Below, in pieces: positions 8,340 through 16,950 of a stretch of DNA of 64,000 nucleotides; within the stretch, counting starts at the first letter, position 1; each line of letters starts with the position of its first letter. Under the pieces are notes generated by a model, which worked only from the letters and a program-made list of their open reading frames with translations, was not told where the DNA came from and did not search any database. A program made the translations under genes and the position numbers. The stretch lies in NCBI GenBank assembly GCA_026192395.1, contig WACF01000002.1:248001-312000 (forward strand). Reading direction: 5' to 3'. This DNA comes from Proteobacteria bacterium 005FR1. Lineage in GTDB: Bacteria > Pseudomonadota > Gammaproteobacteria > Pseudomonadales > Cellvibrionaceae.

Positions 8340-9377
8340 CTATTTTGTGATCACATAAGGTAAGGAAAGCTGGTTCAGCTTCTGAGTCTTCTCTGCATCC
8401 AGAAAAAGCGCATCGCTCTCGAAAGCACTATCGGTGGTTACGGCCAGCAGCTCGATGTGCCCGTCCGCCTTCGCCGCCATTACCACGTTTCCAACGCTCT
8501 GCGATGAGTCTGATTCCGCCGAGTAAACCGCTGTGCCGGGCGCAGGCAGGTCCGAAGCCGCCAGTTGCAGGCGACGCATGTGACGTTTCAGCTTGCCCAG
8601 ATACTGCATCCGCGCCACCACTTCCTGGCCAACGTAACATCCCTTGGTGAAGCTGATACCGCCGGTCAGATGCATGTTCAGCATCTGCGGGATGAACATG
8701 TCTTCACTGCCGGGCAGCACCTGGCCGAGGCCGTCGCGGATGTCGGCGAGGTGCCACAGGTTGTAGCCGTGTAATGAGCTCTTTTCTGCCCAGGACTGCC
8801 AACAGGATGCGGCTTGGTCCTTTTTCACCAGACAGAGCAAGCGTTCAGCACCGATGCGAACTGCAGTAAGTTGGTCCGACTGCGTCGTGTCCTCGTCGGC
8901 GATGGGCAGCTCGGGGGCAAAGCGGCTGAGGAGTTGCGGGGCATCACCGGCTTGCAAACCGATCAGCTGATGCTCCTGTGCCGTCGACAGTTTCGCTTTG
9001 GAAAAGACGATGAACTTGGCGAGTGCCTGTTGCGCTTTCTCTACCAGATCCCGATGCATGACCAGCGCGACGCGGTCCGAACCGGTGGTCTGCGAGGGGA
9101 GGCTCACCGCGAGGAAGCTGAAGATCAGCCTTCCCTTGGTATTGCAGTGACCACCCCGTTGAGCATGGCTGGAGGTAACGAGATTGATGTCACAGGTGAC
9201 CTGACCCTGAAGGAATTTCTTTGCTTCCGGTCCCTCAACCAGAAGGTAAGCCAAATGATCGAGCGCCATCAGCTGCGCTTGCCGGGACTCCGCCTGGCCG
9301 CTGAATTCTCTCACGCCGAATTCGTCGCGCTGCGCGCCCTGGCTGTCCAGAAGAGATTGCCAATTGTCTTGCACCAT
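8340..9377 (-). CDS. ygfZ: YgfZ, folate-binding Fe-S cluster assembly/repair protein
   Basis: A 345-residue protein related to the glycine-cleavage T-protein. It binds tetrahydrofolate and supports maintenance of some [4Fe-4S] enzymes. The signature KGCYVGQEVVARMQYLGK (around residues 243-260), with the invariant cysteine, is clear, as is the N-terminal FLQGQVTCDIN of the family. The start is the ATG at 9377 (MVQDNWQSLL); the frame stays open for 114 codons upstream on the minus strand but overlaps sdhE and has no homology there. It is divergent from sdhE. Confidence 0.92.
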   Translation of the reverse strand: MVQDNWQSLLDSQGAQRDEFGVREFSGQAESRQAQLMALDHLAYLLVEGPEAKKFLQGQVTCDINLVTSSHAQRGGHCNTKGRLIFSFLAVSLPSQTTGSDRVALVMHRDLVEKAQQALAKFIVFSKAKLSTAQEHQLIGLQAGDAPQLLSRFAPELPIADEDTTQSDQLTAVRIGAERLLCLVKKDQAASCWQSWAEKSSLHGYNLWHLADIRDGLGQVLPGSEDMFIPQMLNMHLTGGISFTKGCYVGQEVVARMQYLGKLKRHMRRLQLAASDLPAPGTAVYSAESDSSQSVGNVVMAAKADGHIELLAVTTDSAFESDALFLDAEKTQKLNQLSLPYVITK

Positions 9378-9416
9378 AGTGTCGGATTGCGTCCAAACAG
9401 GAGTGAATGAGTCCGA

Positions 9417-9422
9417 TATAAT
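9417..9422 (+). promoter_or_regulatory. Consensus -10 box upstream of sdhE
   Basis: A perfect TATAAT stands 36 bases before the sdhE ATG in the divergent ygfZ/sdhE spacer. No good -35 hexamer is found at 16-18 bases, so this is a partial promoter match. Confidence 0.4.
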
Positions 9423-9457
9423 ACTCCCCAAACCCGAATCGAAAAAAGGTAAGCAGC

Positions 9458-9730
9458 ATGTCGGAACTGGATCAACTGCAGAAAAACAAGCTCTTCTGGG
9501 CGAGCCGTCGCGGAATGCTCGAGCTGGATCTGGTTTTGCTGCCTTTTGTGGAAAACGTTTTCGCAGGCTTGCCGGAAGAGGACAAGGACCGCTACTGGAA
9601 GTTGCTGGACCAGGAGGATCAGGACCTCTTCGCCTGGCTCTTGCGCCGCGGCGAACCGGAGGATGAGGATCTTCGCCGCATTGTCGAGATCGTGCGCGCC
9701 AACACTGGCATGCGCGCATCCGGTGACTGA
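9458..9730 (+). CDS. sdhE: Succinate dehydrogenase flavinylation factor SdhE
   Basis: A 90-residue protein that helps attach FAD covalently to SdhA. The diagnostic RGxxE motif is present as SRRGMLELD near residues 17-25, followed by acidic helices (EEDKDRYWKLLDQEDQDLFAWLL). The start ATG at 9458 has AAAAAAGG upstream. The ygfX gene begins inside its stop region, so the two are translationally coupled, the arrangement known as the sdhE-ygfX (cptBA) pair. Confidence 0.95.
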   Translation: MSELDQLQKNKLFWASRRGMLELDLVLLPFVENVFAGLPEEDKDRYWKLLDQEDQDLFAWLLRRGEPEDEDLRRIVEIVRANTGMRASGD

Positions 9731-10151
9731 GTCTCCCTTCGCACAGGTCGATCTGCGGCTGCGTGCTTCGCGGCTCCTGACGATTTTTCTTTGTCTAACC
9801 CACCTGCTCGCGGCAATTGCGATCTGGCTTTCAGCGATACCCGCTGGATTGGCCGCGCTGATCTCAGCGGGAGTTCTGCTGCATCTGTGGCATAGTTTGC
9901 ACGCGCACTGCTTTGCTCAAGCGGCCAGGGCGTTGCGCTATCGAGATGGCAAGTGGTCGCTACTGGAGGATGAGGTCTCGCAGTCGCTGTTGCCGGTGGG
10001 GGAGTGGCTGGTCACCTCCCGGCTGCTGGTGCTGCAATTCAGGCGCCCAAATGGAAGGCGGTTGTCCCTGGTGTTGCCGCCGGACGCGGCAGAATGCCGC
10101 GAGCTCCGGCGTTTACGGGTCCTGTTGCGCTTCGGGCTCAGCCCGCAATGA
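9723..10151 (+). CDS. YgfX/CptA-like inner-membrane protein
   Basis: A 142-residue protein from a GTG at 9723 that overlaps the sdhE stop codon by 8 bases. Two membrane helices fill residues about 20-60 ([19 protein letters not shown] and [17 protein letters not shown]). They are followed by a soluble domain with the ending [31 protein letters not shown] characteristic of YgfX. E. coli YgfX/CptA is described as a membrane partner of SdhE and, in some reports, as an inhibitor of cytoskeletal proteins. That toxin role is not certain and cannot be judged here. The 3' end overlaps nadB (convergent) by 14 bases. Confidence 0.85.
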   Translation: MTESPFAQVDLRLRASRLLTIFLCLTHLLAAIAIWLSAIPAGLAALISAGVLLHLWHSLHAHCFAQAARALRYRDGKWSLLEDEVSQSLLPVGEWLVTSRLLVLQFRRPNGRRLSLVLPPDAAECRELRRLRVLLRFGLSPQ

Positions 10152-11754
10152 TCTCCTGACCCGCAAAGTTGGTCGGTACGAGAATAGTATCTTTGGCCAC
10201 CGGCGAAAGGTGTGGGTAGTCCAGGGAAAAATGCAATCCTCGACTCTCCTTTCGCTCCATTGCTGATCGAATGATCAATTCCGCTACGAGCGTCAGATTG
10301 CGCAGCTCGATCCAGTCGCTACCGATTTTGTAATTGCTGTAGTACTCGGCAATTTCCTTTTGCAGCAGTTTCACCCGGTGCTGCGCTCGCTCCAGGCGTT
10401 TGCGAGTACGTACGATCCCCACGTAGTCCCACATAAAACGCCGCAGTTCGTCCCAGTTGTGAGAAATCACCACGTCCTCATCGGAATCCACCACTCGCGA
10501 TTCATCCCACCCGGGAACCTCGGAAGGCGCCGCAATGGTTTCGATAACACCGGCAATATGTTCCGCAGCCGATTTCGCATAGACGATGCATTCCAGCAAC
10601 GAGTTACTGGCGATGCGGTTCGCACCGTGCAGGCCGGTAAACGTGGTTTCACCAATCGCATAGAGATTTTGTAAATCTGTCCGGCCGTGGCTATCGACCA
10701 TGATGCCGCCACAGGTGTAGTGGGCAGCCGGCACCACCGGGATCGGATCTTTGGTTATGTCGATACCGAATTCCAGGCAGCGGTTTTTTACAGTGGGGAA
10801 GTGTTCGTTGATGAACTCTTCGCTTTTGTGGCTGATGTCCAGATAAACACAATCGCATCCAAGGCGCTTCATCTCGTGGTCGATCGCTCGCGCGACCGTG
10901 TCACGAGGAGCCAGCTCGCCACGCTCGTCGAAGCGATGCATGAAGCGCGAGCCATCTGGCAATCGCAGTAATGCGCCTTCGCCACGCAATGCTTCGGTGA
11001 GCAGAAACGATTTGGCTTTTGGATGATAAAGACAGGTGGGGTGGAATTGGTTGAATTCCATGTTGGCTATTCGACAGCCAGCTCGCCACGCCATCGCAAT
11101 GCCGTCGCCGCTCGCACCGTCGGGATTGCTGGTGTACAGATACACTTTGCTCGCACCGCCGCTGGCGAGCACGACCGTTTTGGCATGAAAAATGCGAACC
11201 TGATCAGCCTCGCGGTCGAAAACGTAGGCACCCGAGCAGCGCATTCGTCGACTGGTGTTATCCGGTTCAATGATCAGATCGAGTGCGATGTGGTGTTCGA
11301 AGAGATCGACCTTGGCGGCCCTGACTCGGTCGATGAGGGTGCTCTCCACCGCCTGACCAGTGGCATCGGCGCTATGGATAATCCGCCGGTGGCTGTGACC
11401 ACCTTCCTTCGTCAGATGGAAGTCGTCCTGGTTGTTTTCGTCCCGGGTGAATTGCACGCCCTGCTCGATGAGCCATTCAACTGCTGCCTTGCTGCGTTCC
11501 ACGGTAAAACGGACCGCATCTTCGTGACAGAGGCCACGACCGGCGGCCAGGGTGTCGGCGACGTGGTTTTCCACAGAGTCGGCGTTATCCAGAACGGCGG
11601 CGATCCCGCCTTGTGCGAACCAGGTGGAACCCTCCTGCAGGCGTCCCTTGCTGAGAACGGCGATGCGCGCGTTGCGGGCCAGGTTCAAAGCCAGGGTCAG
11701 GCCGGCGGCACCACTGCCGATGACCAGTACGTCGTAATGCTGGGTTTCTGTCAT
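10138..11754 (-). CDS. nadB: L-aspartate oxidase
   Basis: A 538-residue FAD enzyme that oxidises aspartate to iminoaspartate, the first step of de novo NAD synthesis (partner NadA, not in the window). It has the N-terminal dinucleotide-binding fold [18 protein letters not shown]. The fumarate-reductase-like catalytic region [22 protein letters not shown] is followed by the substrate loop [17 protein letters not shown]. Length is normal. It is divergent from rpoE, an arrangement also found in Pseudomonas. Confidence 0.96.
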   Translation of the reverse strand: MTETQHYDVLVIGSGAAGLTLALNLARNARIAVLSKGRLQEGSTWFAQGGIAAVLDNADSVENHVADTLAAGRGLCHEDAVRFTVERSKAAVEWLIEQGVQFTRDENNQDDFHLTKEGGHSHRRIIHSADATGQAVESTLIDRVRAAKVDLFEHHIALDLIIEPDNTSRRMRCSGAYVFDREADQVRIFHAKTVVLASGGASKVYLYTSNPDGASGDGIAMAWRAGCRIANMEFNQFHPTCLYHPKAKSFLLTEALRGEGALLRLPDGSRFMHRFDERGELAPRDTVARAIDHEMKRLGCDCVYLDISHKSEEFINEHFPTVKNRCLEFGIDITKDPIPVVPAAHYTCGGIMVDSHGRTDLQNLYAIGETTFTGLHGANRIASNSLLECIVYAKSAAEHIAGVIETIAAPSEVPGWDESRVVDSDEDVVISHNWDELRRFMWDYVGIVRTRKRLERAQHRVKLLQKEIAEYYSNYKIGSDWIELRNLTLVAELIIRSAMERKESRGLHFSLDYPHLSPVAKDTILVPTNFAGQEIIAG

Positions 11755-12143
11755 TGGAGGCCTGCGGGGGATTCGTCGCCAAGCGGCGGATTTTGCTGAA
11801 AAATTTACGTAGGGTAACTGGGGCCGTGTAGTATATACAGCCTTGTCCTGACGGGGAATCGGGGCGAGGCTCGACTGGGGAGCTTCTGAATAACTCTGAC
11901 CAGAGGCTCACAACATTATTAACAGCCGGGCTTCGATTGGGGACCATTCATTCGTCGAATCCTTTGTCCATGTGAACTTATGTGCTGAGTTTGTGTCTAG
12001 CCTCCCGTCGCTTGGGGTGATTTAGCTGCCATTCATAGGATTTCGGCAAGGCGCTTGCCGGCTTTCGGTAGCGCCTTGGCAAGGCAATGGCATTATCGGG
12101 GGGCTAAAACGAATACAGCACAGCAGTATTGGGGAGTGGCTAG
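11755..12143. other. Divergent nadB/rpoE intergenic region
   Basis: 389 bases without a credible gene. It carries the regulatory DNA for nadB (leftward) and rpoE (rightward). The only recognisable element is the sigma-E type promoter at 11974-12000. The remainder shows no clear hairpin terminator or riboswitch fold that I can identify. Confidence 0.6.
11974..12000 (+). promoter_or_regulatory. Putative sigma-E (AlgU-type) promoter of rpoE
   Basis: GAACTT at 11974-11979, a 16-base spacer and TCTAG at 11996-12000 match the sigma-E/AlgU consensus (GAACTT, 16-17 bases, TCTGA-like). It lies 143 bases upstream of the rpoE start, as expected for the autoregulated rpoE promoter. The assignment is from consensus and position. 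Confidence 0.7.
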
Positions 12144-12746
12144 ATGGCAGCGCAATCTGCGCAGGAAACAGATCAGCAACTGGTTGAGAGAGTCCAGAAG
12201 GGGGATAAGCGGGCGTTCGACCTGCTGGTGCTGAAGTATCAGCACAAAATCCTGGCCATTGTCGGCCGATTCATCCGGGACAGCGGTGAGGTGCACGACG
12301 TGGCGCAAGAGGCTTTCATTAAGGCCTATCGCGCACTCGGCAACTTCCGAGGCGACAGTGCCTTCTATACTTGGCTGTACCGGATCGCAATCAACACCGC
12401 GAAGAATCATCTCGTGGCCCGCAGTCGTCGGCCGCCGGCCAGCGACGTGGATATGAACGATGCGGAATTCTATACCGGCAGCGAGGTCCTGAAAGATCAG
12501 GATACCCCGGAAAATCTGCTGTTCAGGGACGAGTTGCAAAAGGTAGTCAACGATACCATCGACAGCCTGCCGGAAGATTTGAAAACGGCGGTAACCTTGC
12601 GCGAATTCGAGGGTCTCAGCTACGAGGAGATCGCAGTGGTTATGGATTGTCCAATGGGGACAGTGCGATCACGGATCTTCCGGGCACGTGAGGCCATCGA
12701 CAAGCAGGTACAGATACTGATGGACGGCAAAGCGTCCATTAAGTGA
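12144..12746 (+). CDS. rpoE: RNA polymerase sigma-E factor (AlgU/RpoE)
   Basis: A 200-residue ECF sigma factor for the envelope-stress response. Region 2 (EVHDVAQEAFIKAYRALGNFRGDSAFYTWLYRIAINTAKNH, shown here in part) and region 4 (LREFEGLSYEEIAVVMDCPMGTVRSRIFRAREAID) agree almost perfectly with the RpoE/AlgU subfamily. Followed by rseA, rseB, rseC and degP, which form the standard signal-transduction locus. The gap to rseA, nearly 300 bases, is unusually long. Confidence 0.97.
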   Translation: MAAQSAQETDQQLVERVQKGDKRAFDLLVLKYQHKILAIVGRFIRDSGEVHDVAQEAFIKAYRALGNFRGDSAFYTWLYRIAINTAKNHLVARSRRPPASDVDMNDAEFYTGSEVLKDQDTPENLLFRDELQKVVNDTIDSLPEDLKTAVTLREFEGLSYEEIAVVMDCPMGTVRSRIFRAREAIDKQVQILMDGKASIK

Positions 12747-13044
12747 CCCCGAATACGTGATGGGGCGGAGAAAAGGTAGAATTTACCAGCGTATCACCGC
12801 CAATTGGAAACCATTACAAAAGGGGCTTGTCATACGGAAGGCCTCACAATGCAAGAGGCTTTGGTCGGAAAGCAGCGCGTGGACTACCCGCGCGCAACTG
12901 CTGCAGACCAAAAAGGGCAACAGTTCACGGATCCTGGCCTGATTCCCGGTCGGGGACGGTACCGGCGCTTGCTAGCGGGTACTTGTCATTCGGTAGGCCC
13001 ATCGGCTACCCGGGTCAGGTGTTCAATCAAAGGTGTTAGCAGGA
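12747..13044. other. Long rpoE-rseA spacer containing an 18-bp direct repeat
   Basis: 298 bases with no convincing gene between two genes that are normally adjacent. CTTGTCATACGGAAGGCC at 12826-12843 recurs as CTTGTCATTCGGTAGGCC at 12982-12999 (16/18). The second copy continues into the inverted pair GGTAG/CTACC. An open frame does cross the region and enters the start of rseA out of frame, but it lacks a ribosome-binding site. The region may hold an internal promoter or an untranslated leader for the anti-sigma gene. Confidence 0.5.
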
Positions 13045-13755
13045 ATGTCTCAAAGCAAAAATCAAGCACAGCTCATCGAATCACTGTCGGCATTGGTGGA
13101 TGACGAAGCTTCGGAGTTCGAAGTCCATCGCGTACTGACAGAATCGCAGCAGGATGCAAGCGTTCGAGAACGCTGGCACCGATATCAGCTCGCCCGAGCC
13201 GCCCTGAGGGGTGAAGCTGTAAACCTCTCGACTACTAGTACCGCCTTCGCCGATCGCATTCGCGATGCGATCGGGGAGATCGAATTTGACGAGCCGCTGG
13301 CGACGACAGCGAGCAAAACGCCCGCGGAGAAACAGCAGACATCGTCCAACGGCCGCTGGAAGACCGGCGCAGGGCGGTTTGCCATCGCAGCTTCGGTCGC
13401 CGCGGCGGTTTTCCTGGGCGCCCAGCAGATGAACCTGGTGGCCGTCAACGAAGGTCCCGGTCAGGCGCAGGAATTTGCTCAGCAGCCCGCCGAACCGGCA
13501 CCGTCCGCACCTAGCTCGGTCAACATTCCGACTATCAATGTCCAGAATGTAAGCGGCGGCGACACGCTCCCACCCCGTAGCGGGCTGCCGCAGAGCATGC
13601 AGTATTCACCGAATATCCAGCAGCAGCAGTTGCAGGACGAACAAATCCGCCGTTACATCCGTCAGCTGATGCTTGAACACGCTGAGCACTCTGCACAGAA
13701 CAGTGGCTCTGGCTTGCTGCCCTACGCCCGCGTTCCCGCCGAGGAAGAGCGTTAA
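13045..13755 (+). CDS. rseA: Anti-sigma-E factor RseA/MucA
   Basis: About 236 residues. The N-terminal cytoplasmic anti-sigma domain is clear (LIESLSALVDDEASEFEVHR, then RERWHRYQLARAALRGE). One membrane helix lies near residues 112-130 (FAIAASVAAAVFLGAQQM), and a Pro/Gln-rich periplasmic domain follows. In the family this membrane protein holds RpoE at the membrane until DegS/RseP proteolysis releases it. I chose the ATG at 13045; an in-frame GTG four codons upstream is the alternative. Synteny with rpoE upstream and rseB downstream supports the call although the periplasmic part is not well conserved. Confidence 0.9.
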   Translation: MSQSKNQAQLIESLSALVDDEASEFEVHRVLTESQQDASVRERWHRYQLARAALRGEAVNLSTTSTAFADRIRDAIGEIEFDEPLATTASKTPAEKQQTSSNGRWKTGAGRFAIAASVAAAVFLGAQQMNLVAVNEGPGQAQEFAQQPAEPAPSAPSSVNIPTINVQNVSGGDTLPPRSGLPQSMQYSPNIQQQQLQDEQIRRYIRQLMLEHAEHSAQNSGSGLLPYARVPAEEER

Positions 13756-13878
13756 TAACTTGTTTCCGTCGATCGCCGGCTTGGTTTCGTCAATCAAGCC
13801 CGGCGATCGCATCGCGCCCGCCCGGGCGCGGGGCAGGTCCTCAGCACGTCCACGCGGCGCCACTTCAACCAGATCGTC

Positions 13879-14829
13879 ATGAGCATGCGGCGCACATTCT
13901 TCACATCGCTTGTTTTCTCGCTGGGTTTCGCGCTTCCCGCCGGATTTGCCGTCGCGCAGACGGATACGGCGGAGCAGGTCAATCGGGTTCTCCGGGAAAT
14001 GTCCACCGCAGTTCGCGAGCTGAACTATCGCGGTCTGTTCACCTACGAGGTGGGCGGCTCCCTGGACACTTACCGCATCGTCCATCGGGTCGAAAACGAG
14101 ACCGAATACGAGCGACTCCAGAAGCTGAACGGTCCGGAGCGGGAGATCATTCGCGCCGGGCACATGACCGATTGTCTCAGTCAGGGTGATCAGCTGTTGC
14201 GCGGCATCGTGCGCTCTGCCGAGAATTCATCCGAGCTGAAAGACAATTACCACTTCTATTTGACCGGTGATGAGCGGGTGGCCGACAGATCGGCATCCAT
14301 CGTTCATATTGTCCCCAAGGACAGCCATCGTTTCGGCTACACCCTGTCCATCGACAAGCAAAGCGGTCTTCCCTTGAAAGCAATGCGGGTGAATACCGAT
14401 AAGCGCGTGATGGAACGCATCCAGTTCGTCGAGCTGACCATCGGTGGAGAAATCAGCGAATCCGACGTGGAGCCCAGCTCCGCGCAGCCGCGCCAGGCTC
14501 CGCACAACCTGATAGATTGCCAGCCACAGGCCACTGGCGAACCGGCCTGGAAGGCCACCTGGTTGCCTCCGGGTTTCGTCTACTCCGGGCAGCGGGCAAT
14601 CGAGAACGGCGACCATATGCAGACCTATACCGATGGTCTCGCCACTTTTTCGGTCTTTGTGAGTGCTGCGAACACGCGCCCCGCGATTGAAGGTCGGGCA
14701 CAAATCGGCGCTACGGTTGCCTATGTAGATCAGCGCTTCTGGAAGGATCAGCCTCACAGCGTCACTGTGGTTGGCGAGATCCCTTTCGCAACCGCGCAGC
14801 GCGTGGTTGCAGGCGTGGAGCCACGCTGA
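13879..14829 (+). CDS. rseB: Periplasmic sigma-E regulatory protein RseB/MucB
   Basis: A 316-residue secreted protein with a typical signal peptide (MSMRRTFFTSLVFSLGFALP, cleavage probably after AVAQ). The N-terminal LolA-like domain includes LREMSTAVRELNYRGLFTYEV, and the C-terminal domain includes WKATWLPPGFVYSG. RseB binds the periplasmic part of RseA and shields it from DegS, releasing it on binding lipopolysaccharide signals. An ATG two codons downstream is an equally possible start. It directly abuts rseC. Confidence 0.93.
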   Translation: MSMRRTFFTSLVFSLGFALPAGFAVAQTDTAEQVNRVLREMSTAVRELNYRGLFTYEVGGSLDTYRIVHRVENETEYERLQKLNGPEREIIRAGHMTDCLSQGDQLLRGIVRSAENSSELKDNYHFYLTGDERVADRSASIVHIVPKDSHRFGYTLSIDKQSGLPLKAMRVNTDKRVMERIQFVELTIGGEISESDVEPSSAQPRQAPHNLIDCQPQATGEPAWKATWLPPGFVYSGQRAIENGDHMQTYTDGLATFSVFVSAANTRPAIEGRAQIGATVAYVDQRFWKDQPHSVTVVGEIPFATAQRVVAGVEPR

Positions 14830-15300
14830 ATGCTGACCGAGACCGGCCGAGTGATCGCGATTGATAACGATCACCTCTGGGTGGAGACCCTCAACACCAG
14901 CGCCTGCGGCTCCTGCACAGCGAAGAGCGGTTGTGGTCAGAACCTGCTGGCGCGCTGGGCCAGCAAAAGCGCTTATCTGAGGGTGCCCTTGTCACATCGC
15001 GATCCGATGTCCTTCCAGATCGGGGACAGCATAACCATCGGCATACCTGAAGATGTGGTCGTTACCAGTTCACTGCTGATGTACTGCTTGCCCATTGTTC
15101 TGCTGCTTGCAGGTGCGGCATTGGGGCAGTACAGCGTGGGGAGCGAGGCAGCTTCCGTACTCACCGGGCTGGTAGGCCTGGTGCTTGGTGGCTTGGTGGT
15201 GAAGATCTACACCGCAATGGCGGGGCGCCGCCGTTTGGAGCCAGTTCTCATGGATAGGCTCGCTGCCGGTGTGCCTGCCGAGGGGCCAACTCAATTTTGA
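14830..15300 (+). CDS. rseC: RseC/MucC-family membrane protein
   Basis: A 156-residue inner-membrane protein beginning at the base after the rseB stop codon. The N-terminus carries the family's cysteine cluster (SACGSCTAKSGCGQN). Two membrane helices follow (SLLMYCLPIVLLLAGAALG and VLTGLVGLVLGGLVVKIY). RseC is a modulator of the sigma-E response and has been linked to the SoxR-reducing system. The cysteines suggest a redox-active or metal site, but the mechanism is not settled. Confidence 0.92.
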   Translation: MLTETGRVIAIDNDHLWVETLNTSACGSCTAKSGCGQNLLARWASKSAYLRVPLSHRDPMSFQIGDSITIGIPEDVVVTSSLLMYCLPIVLLLAGAALGQYSVGSEAASVLTGLVGLVLGGLVVKIYTAMAGRRRLEPVLMDRLAAGVPAEGPTQF

Positions 15301-15338
15301 TTTTTCCAGTCCTTGGGAATGCAACACGAGGTATTCGC

Positions 15339-16724
15339 ATGATAATGAAACGCCTGTTATTGACTCTGCTCGTTGTGATTGTCCCGGTTGCGGGGCACTC
15401 GGTTGAGCTGCCGAACTTTACCGACCTGATCGAAGATGTATCGCCGGCGGTGGTGAAGATCACCACGTCTGCGACAGTCGGCGGCCCGCAGGGCATGCCT
15501 CCGGAAGAGGAAGTCCCGGAACTGTTCCGGCGTTTCTTCGATCCCCGTCAGATGCCCGAGCGAAATATTGGCGGTATGGGTTCCGGCTTCATCATCTCTA
15601 AAGACGGCTACGTGCTGACCAACCACCACGTGGTGGCTGGTGCCGACGAGATCGTGGTGCGCATGGGCGACCGCCAGGAATTCGAAGCGGAAGTGGTGGG
15701 TAGCGACGAGTTGTCCGACGTGGCACTGCTGAAAATCGACGGTGACGATCTTCCCTACCTGGAATTTGCCAAGGGCGATATCCAAGTCGGTGAATGGGTG
15801 CTGGCGATCGGCTCGCCCTTTGGGCTCGATTTTACCGCCAGCCAGGGCATCGTCAGCGCGGTGGGTCGTGATATTCCCAGCGGCGGCGGCAATTATGTTC
15901 CCTTCATTCAGACCGACGTAGCCATCAATCCGGGCAATTCCGGCGGCCCCTTGTTCAATCTGGACGGCAAGGTAGTGGGCGTGAATTCTCAGATCTACAC
16001 CCGCTCCGGTGGTTACATGGGTCTTTCTTTTGCAATCCCTGCAGACGTTGCACAGCGAGTGGTCGAAGACCTGAAGACCAAAGGACGCGTTGAACGCGGC
16101 TACCTCGGCATTCAGTTCCGCGATCTCACCCGCGATGAGGCCACCGCTTTCGGCCTGAAGAGCGCACGCGGTGCTCTCGTCGTTGACGTGGTGAAGGATG
16201 GTCCGGCGGCTGAAGCTGGCATTCGCCCAGGCGATGTCATTCTCGAGTTCGGTAAGACCCGTATCAACGACAACGGCGACCTGCCCCAGGCGGTAGGCAC
16301 TGTCGCTCCGGGAACCGAAGTCCCCGTCACGCTGATGCGAGAGCGTAAGCAGCAAACCGTGGATGTGACTGTTGGCTCGCTGGACCCTCAGGAGCAGATA
16401 GCTGCTCAACAGGGCAACGGTGGTGGCCAGGCTCAGACTGATCGCCTCGGAGTCGCGGTCGAGAATCTGCCCACGGCCATGCGGCAGAGTCTCGAACTCG
16501 ATGGCGGCGTGGTGATCACCAATGTCCAGCCTGGCAGCGCCGCTGCAAAAGCTCAGCTCTCGCCTGGTGACGTGGTGGTGCAACTGGGCTTCGAACCCAT
16601 CAACAGTGTTGAACAATATCAGCAAGTGATGGAATCGCTGCCCGCGGACCAGCCCGTGCCGATCCGCTTCTATCGTCAGGGTCAGCCGGCCTTTACGACT
16701 ATCACGATTCCCAAGGAAAACTAA
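15339..16724 (+). CDS. degP: Periplasmic serine protease/chaperone DegP-like (MucD)
   Basis: A 461-residue HtrA protein. The signal peptide is MIMKRLLLTLLVVIVPVAG. The trypsin-like catalytic triad is visible as His97 (TNHHVV), Asp127 (DVALLKID) and Ser201 (GNSGGPL). Two PDZ domains follow (GYLGIQFRDLTRDEA onwards, and DRLGVAVENLPTAMR onwards). It degrades or refolds misfolded envelope proteins and, as MucD in Pseudomonas, restrains the sigma-E pathway. The ATG at 15339 has GAGG seven bases upstream; an ATG two codons later is the alternative. A strong terminator closes the locus. Confidence 0.95.
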   Translation: MIMKRLLLTLLVVIVPVAGHSVELPNFTDLIEDVSPAVVKITTSATVGGPQGMPPEEEVPELFRRFFDPRQMPERNIGGMGSGFIISKDGYVLTNHHVVAGADEIVVRMGDRQEFEAEVVGSDELSDVALLKIDGDDLPYLEFAKGDIQVGEWVLAIGSPFGLDFTASQGIVSAVGRDIPSGGGNYVPFIQTDVAINPGNSGGPLFNLDGKVVGVNSQIYTRSGGYMGLSFAIPADVAQRVVEDLKTKGRVERGYLGIQFRDLTRDEATAFGLKSARGALVVDVVKDGPAAEAGIRPGDVILEFGKTRINDNGDLPQAVGTVAPGTEVPVTLMRERKQQTVDVTVGSLDPQEQIAAQQGNGGGQAQTDRLGVAVENLPTAMRQSLELDGGVVITNVQPGSAAAKAQLSPGDVVVQLGFEPINSVEQYQQVMESLPADQPVPIRFYRQGQPAFTTITIPKEN

Positions 16725-16748
16725 ATCGGGAGTTGCTGTTTCCCGTCC

Positions 16749-16777
16749 GCAGGGCCACGCAAGTGGCCCTGCTTTTT
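16749..16777 (+). terminator. Rho-independent terminator after degP
   Basis: A perfect 10-bp stem (GCAGGGCCAC with GTGGCCCTGC) around a GCAA tetraloop, followed by five T, 25 bases after the degP stop. It ends the rpoE-degP transcription unit. Confidence 0.9.
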
Positions 16778-16950
16778 CCTGCCCCCAGTCCTTATTTGCA
16801 GGCTCCAAATTGCGCTGCCCTCGGGTTTCCAAATGCTGTAGACTGTGCGCCATCCCGGTGGCGCGGCTGCGCCTTAAGTTATTGTTTTTCCAGGCGATAA
16901 TTTAAAAACCTCTTTTACAAGACACCTCATTTCACAAGTAAGTATCCTAA

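Noticed and set aside
8340-9719. Longer ygfZ form from a start at 9719
   Set aside because: The added N-terminus overlaps sdhE, is Arg/Pro-rich and unlike YgfZ; the family begins at the ATG at 9377.
15357-16853. 498-codon open frame antisense to degP
   Set aside because: It mirrors the third-codon-position bias of degP, has no RBS, and its predicted product is His/Gln-rich without a domain.
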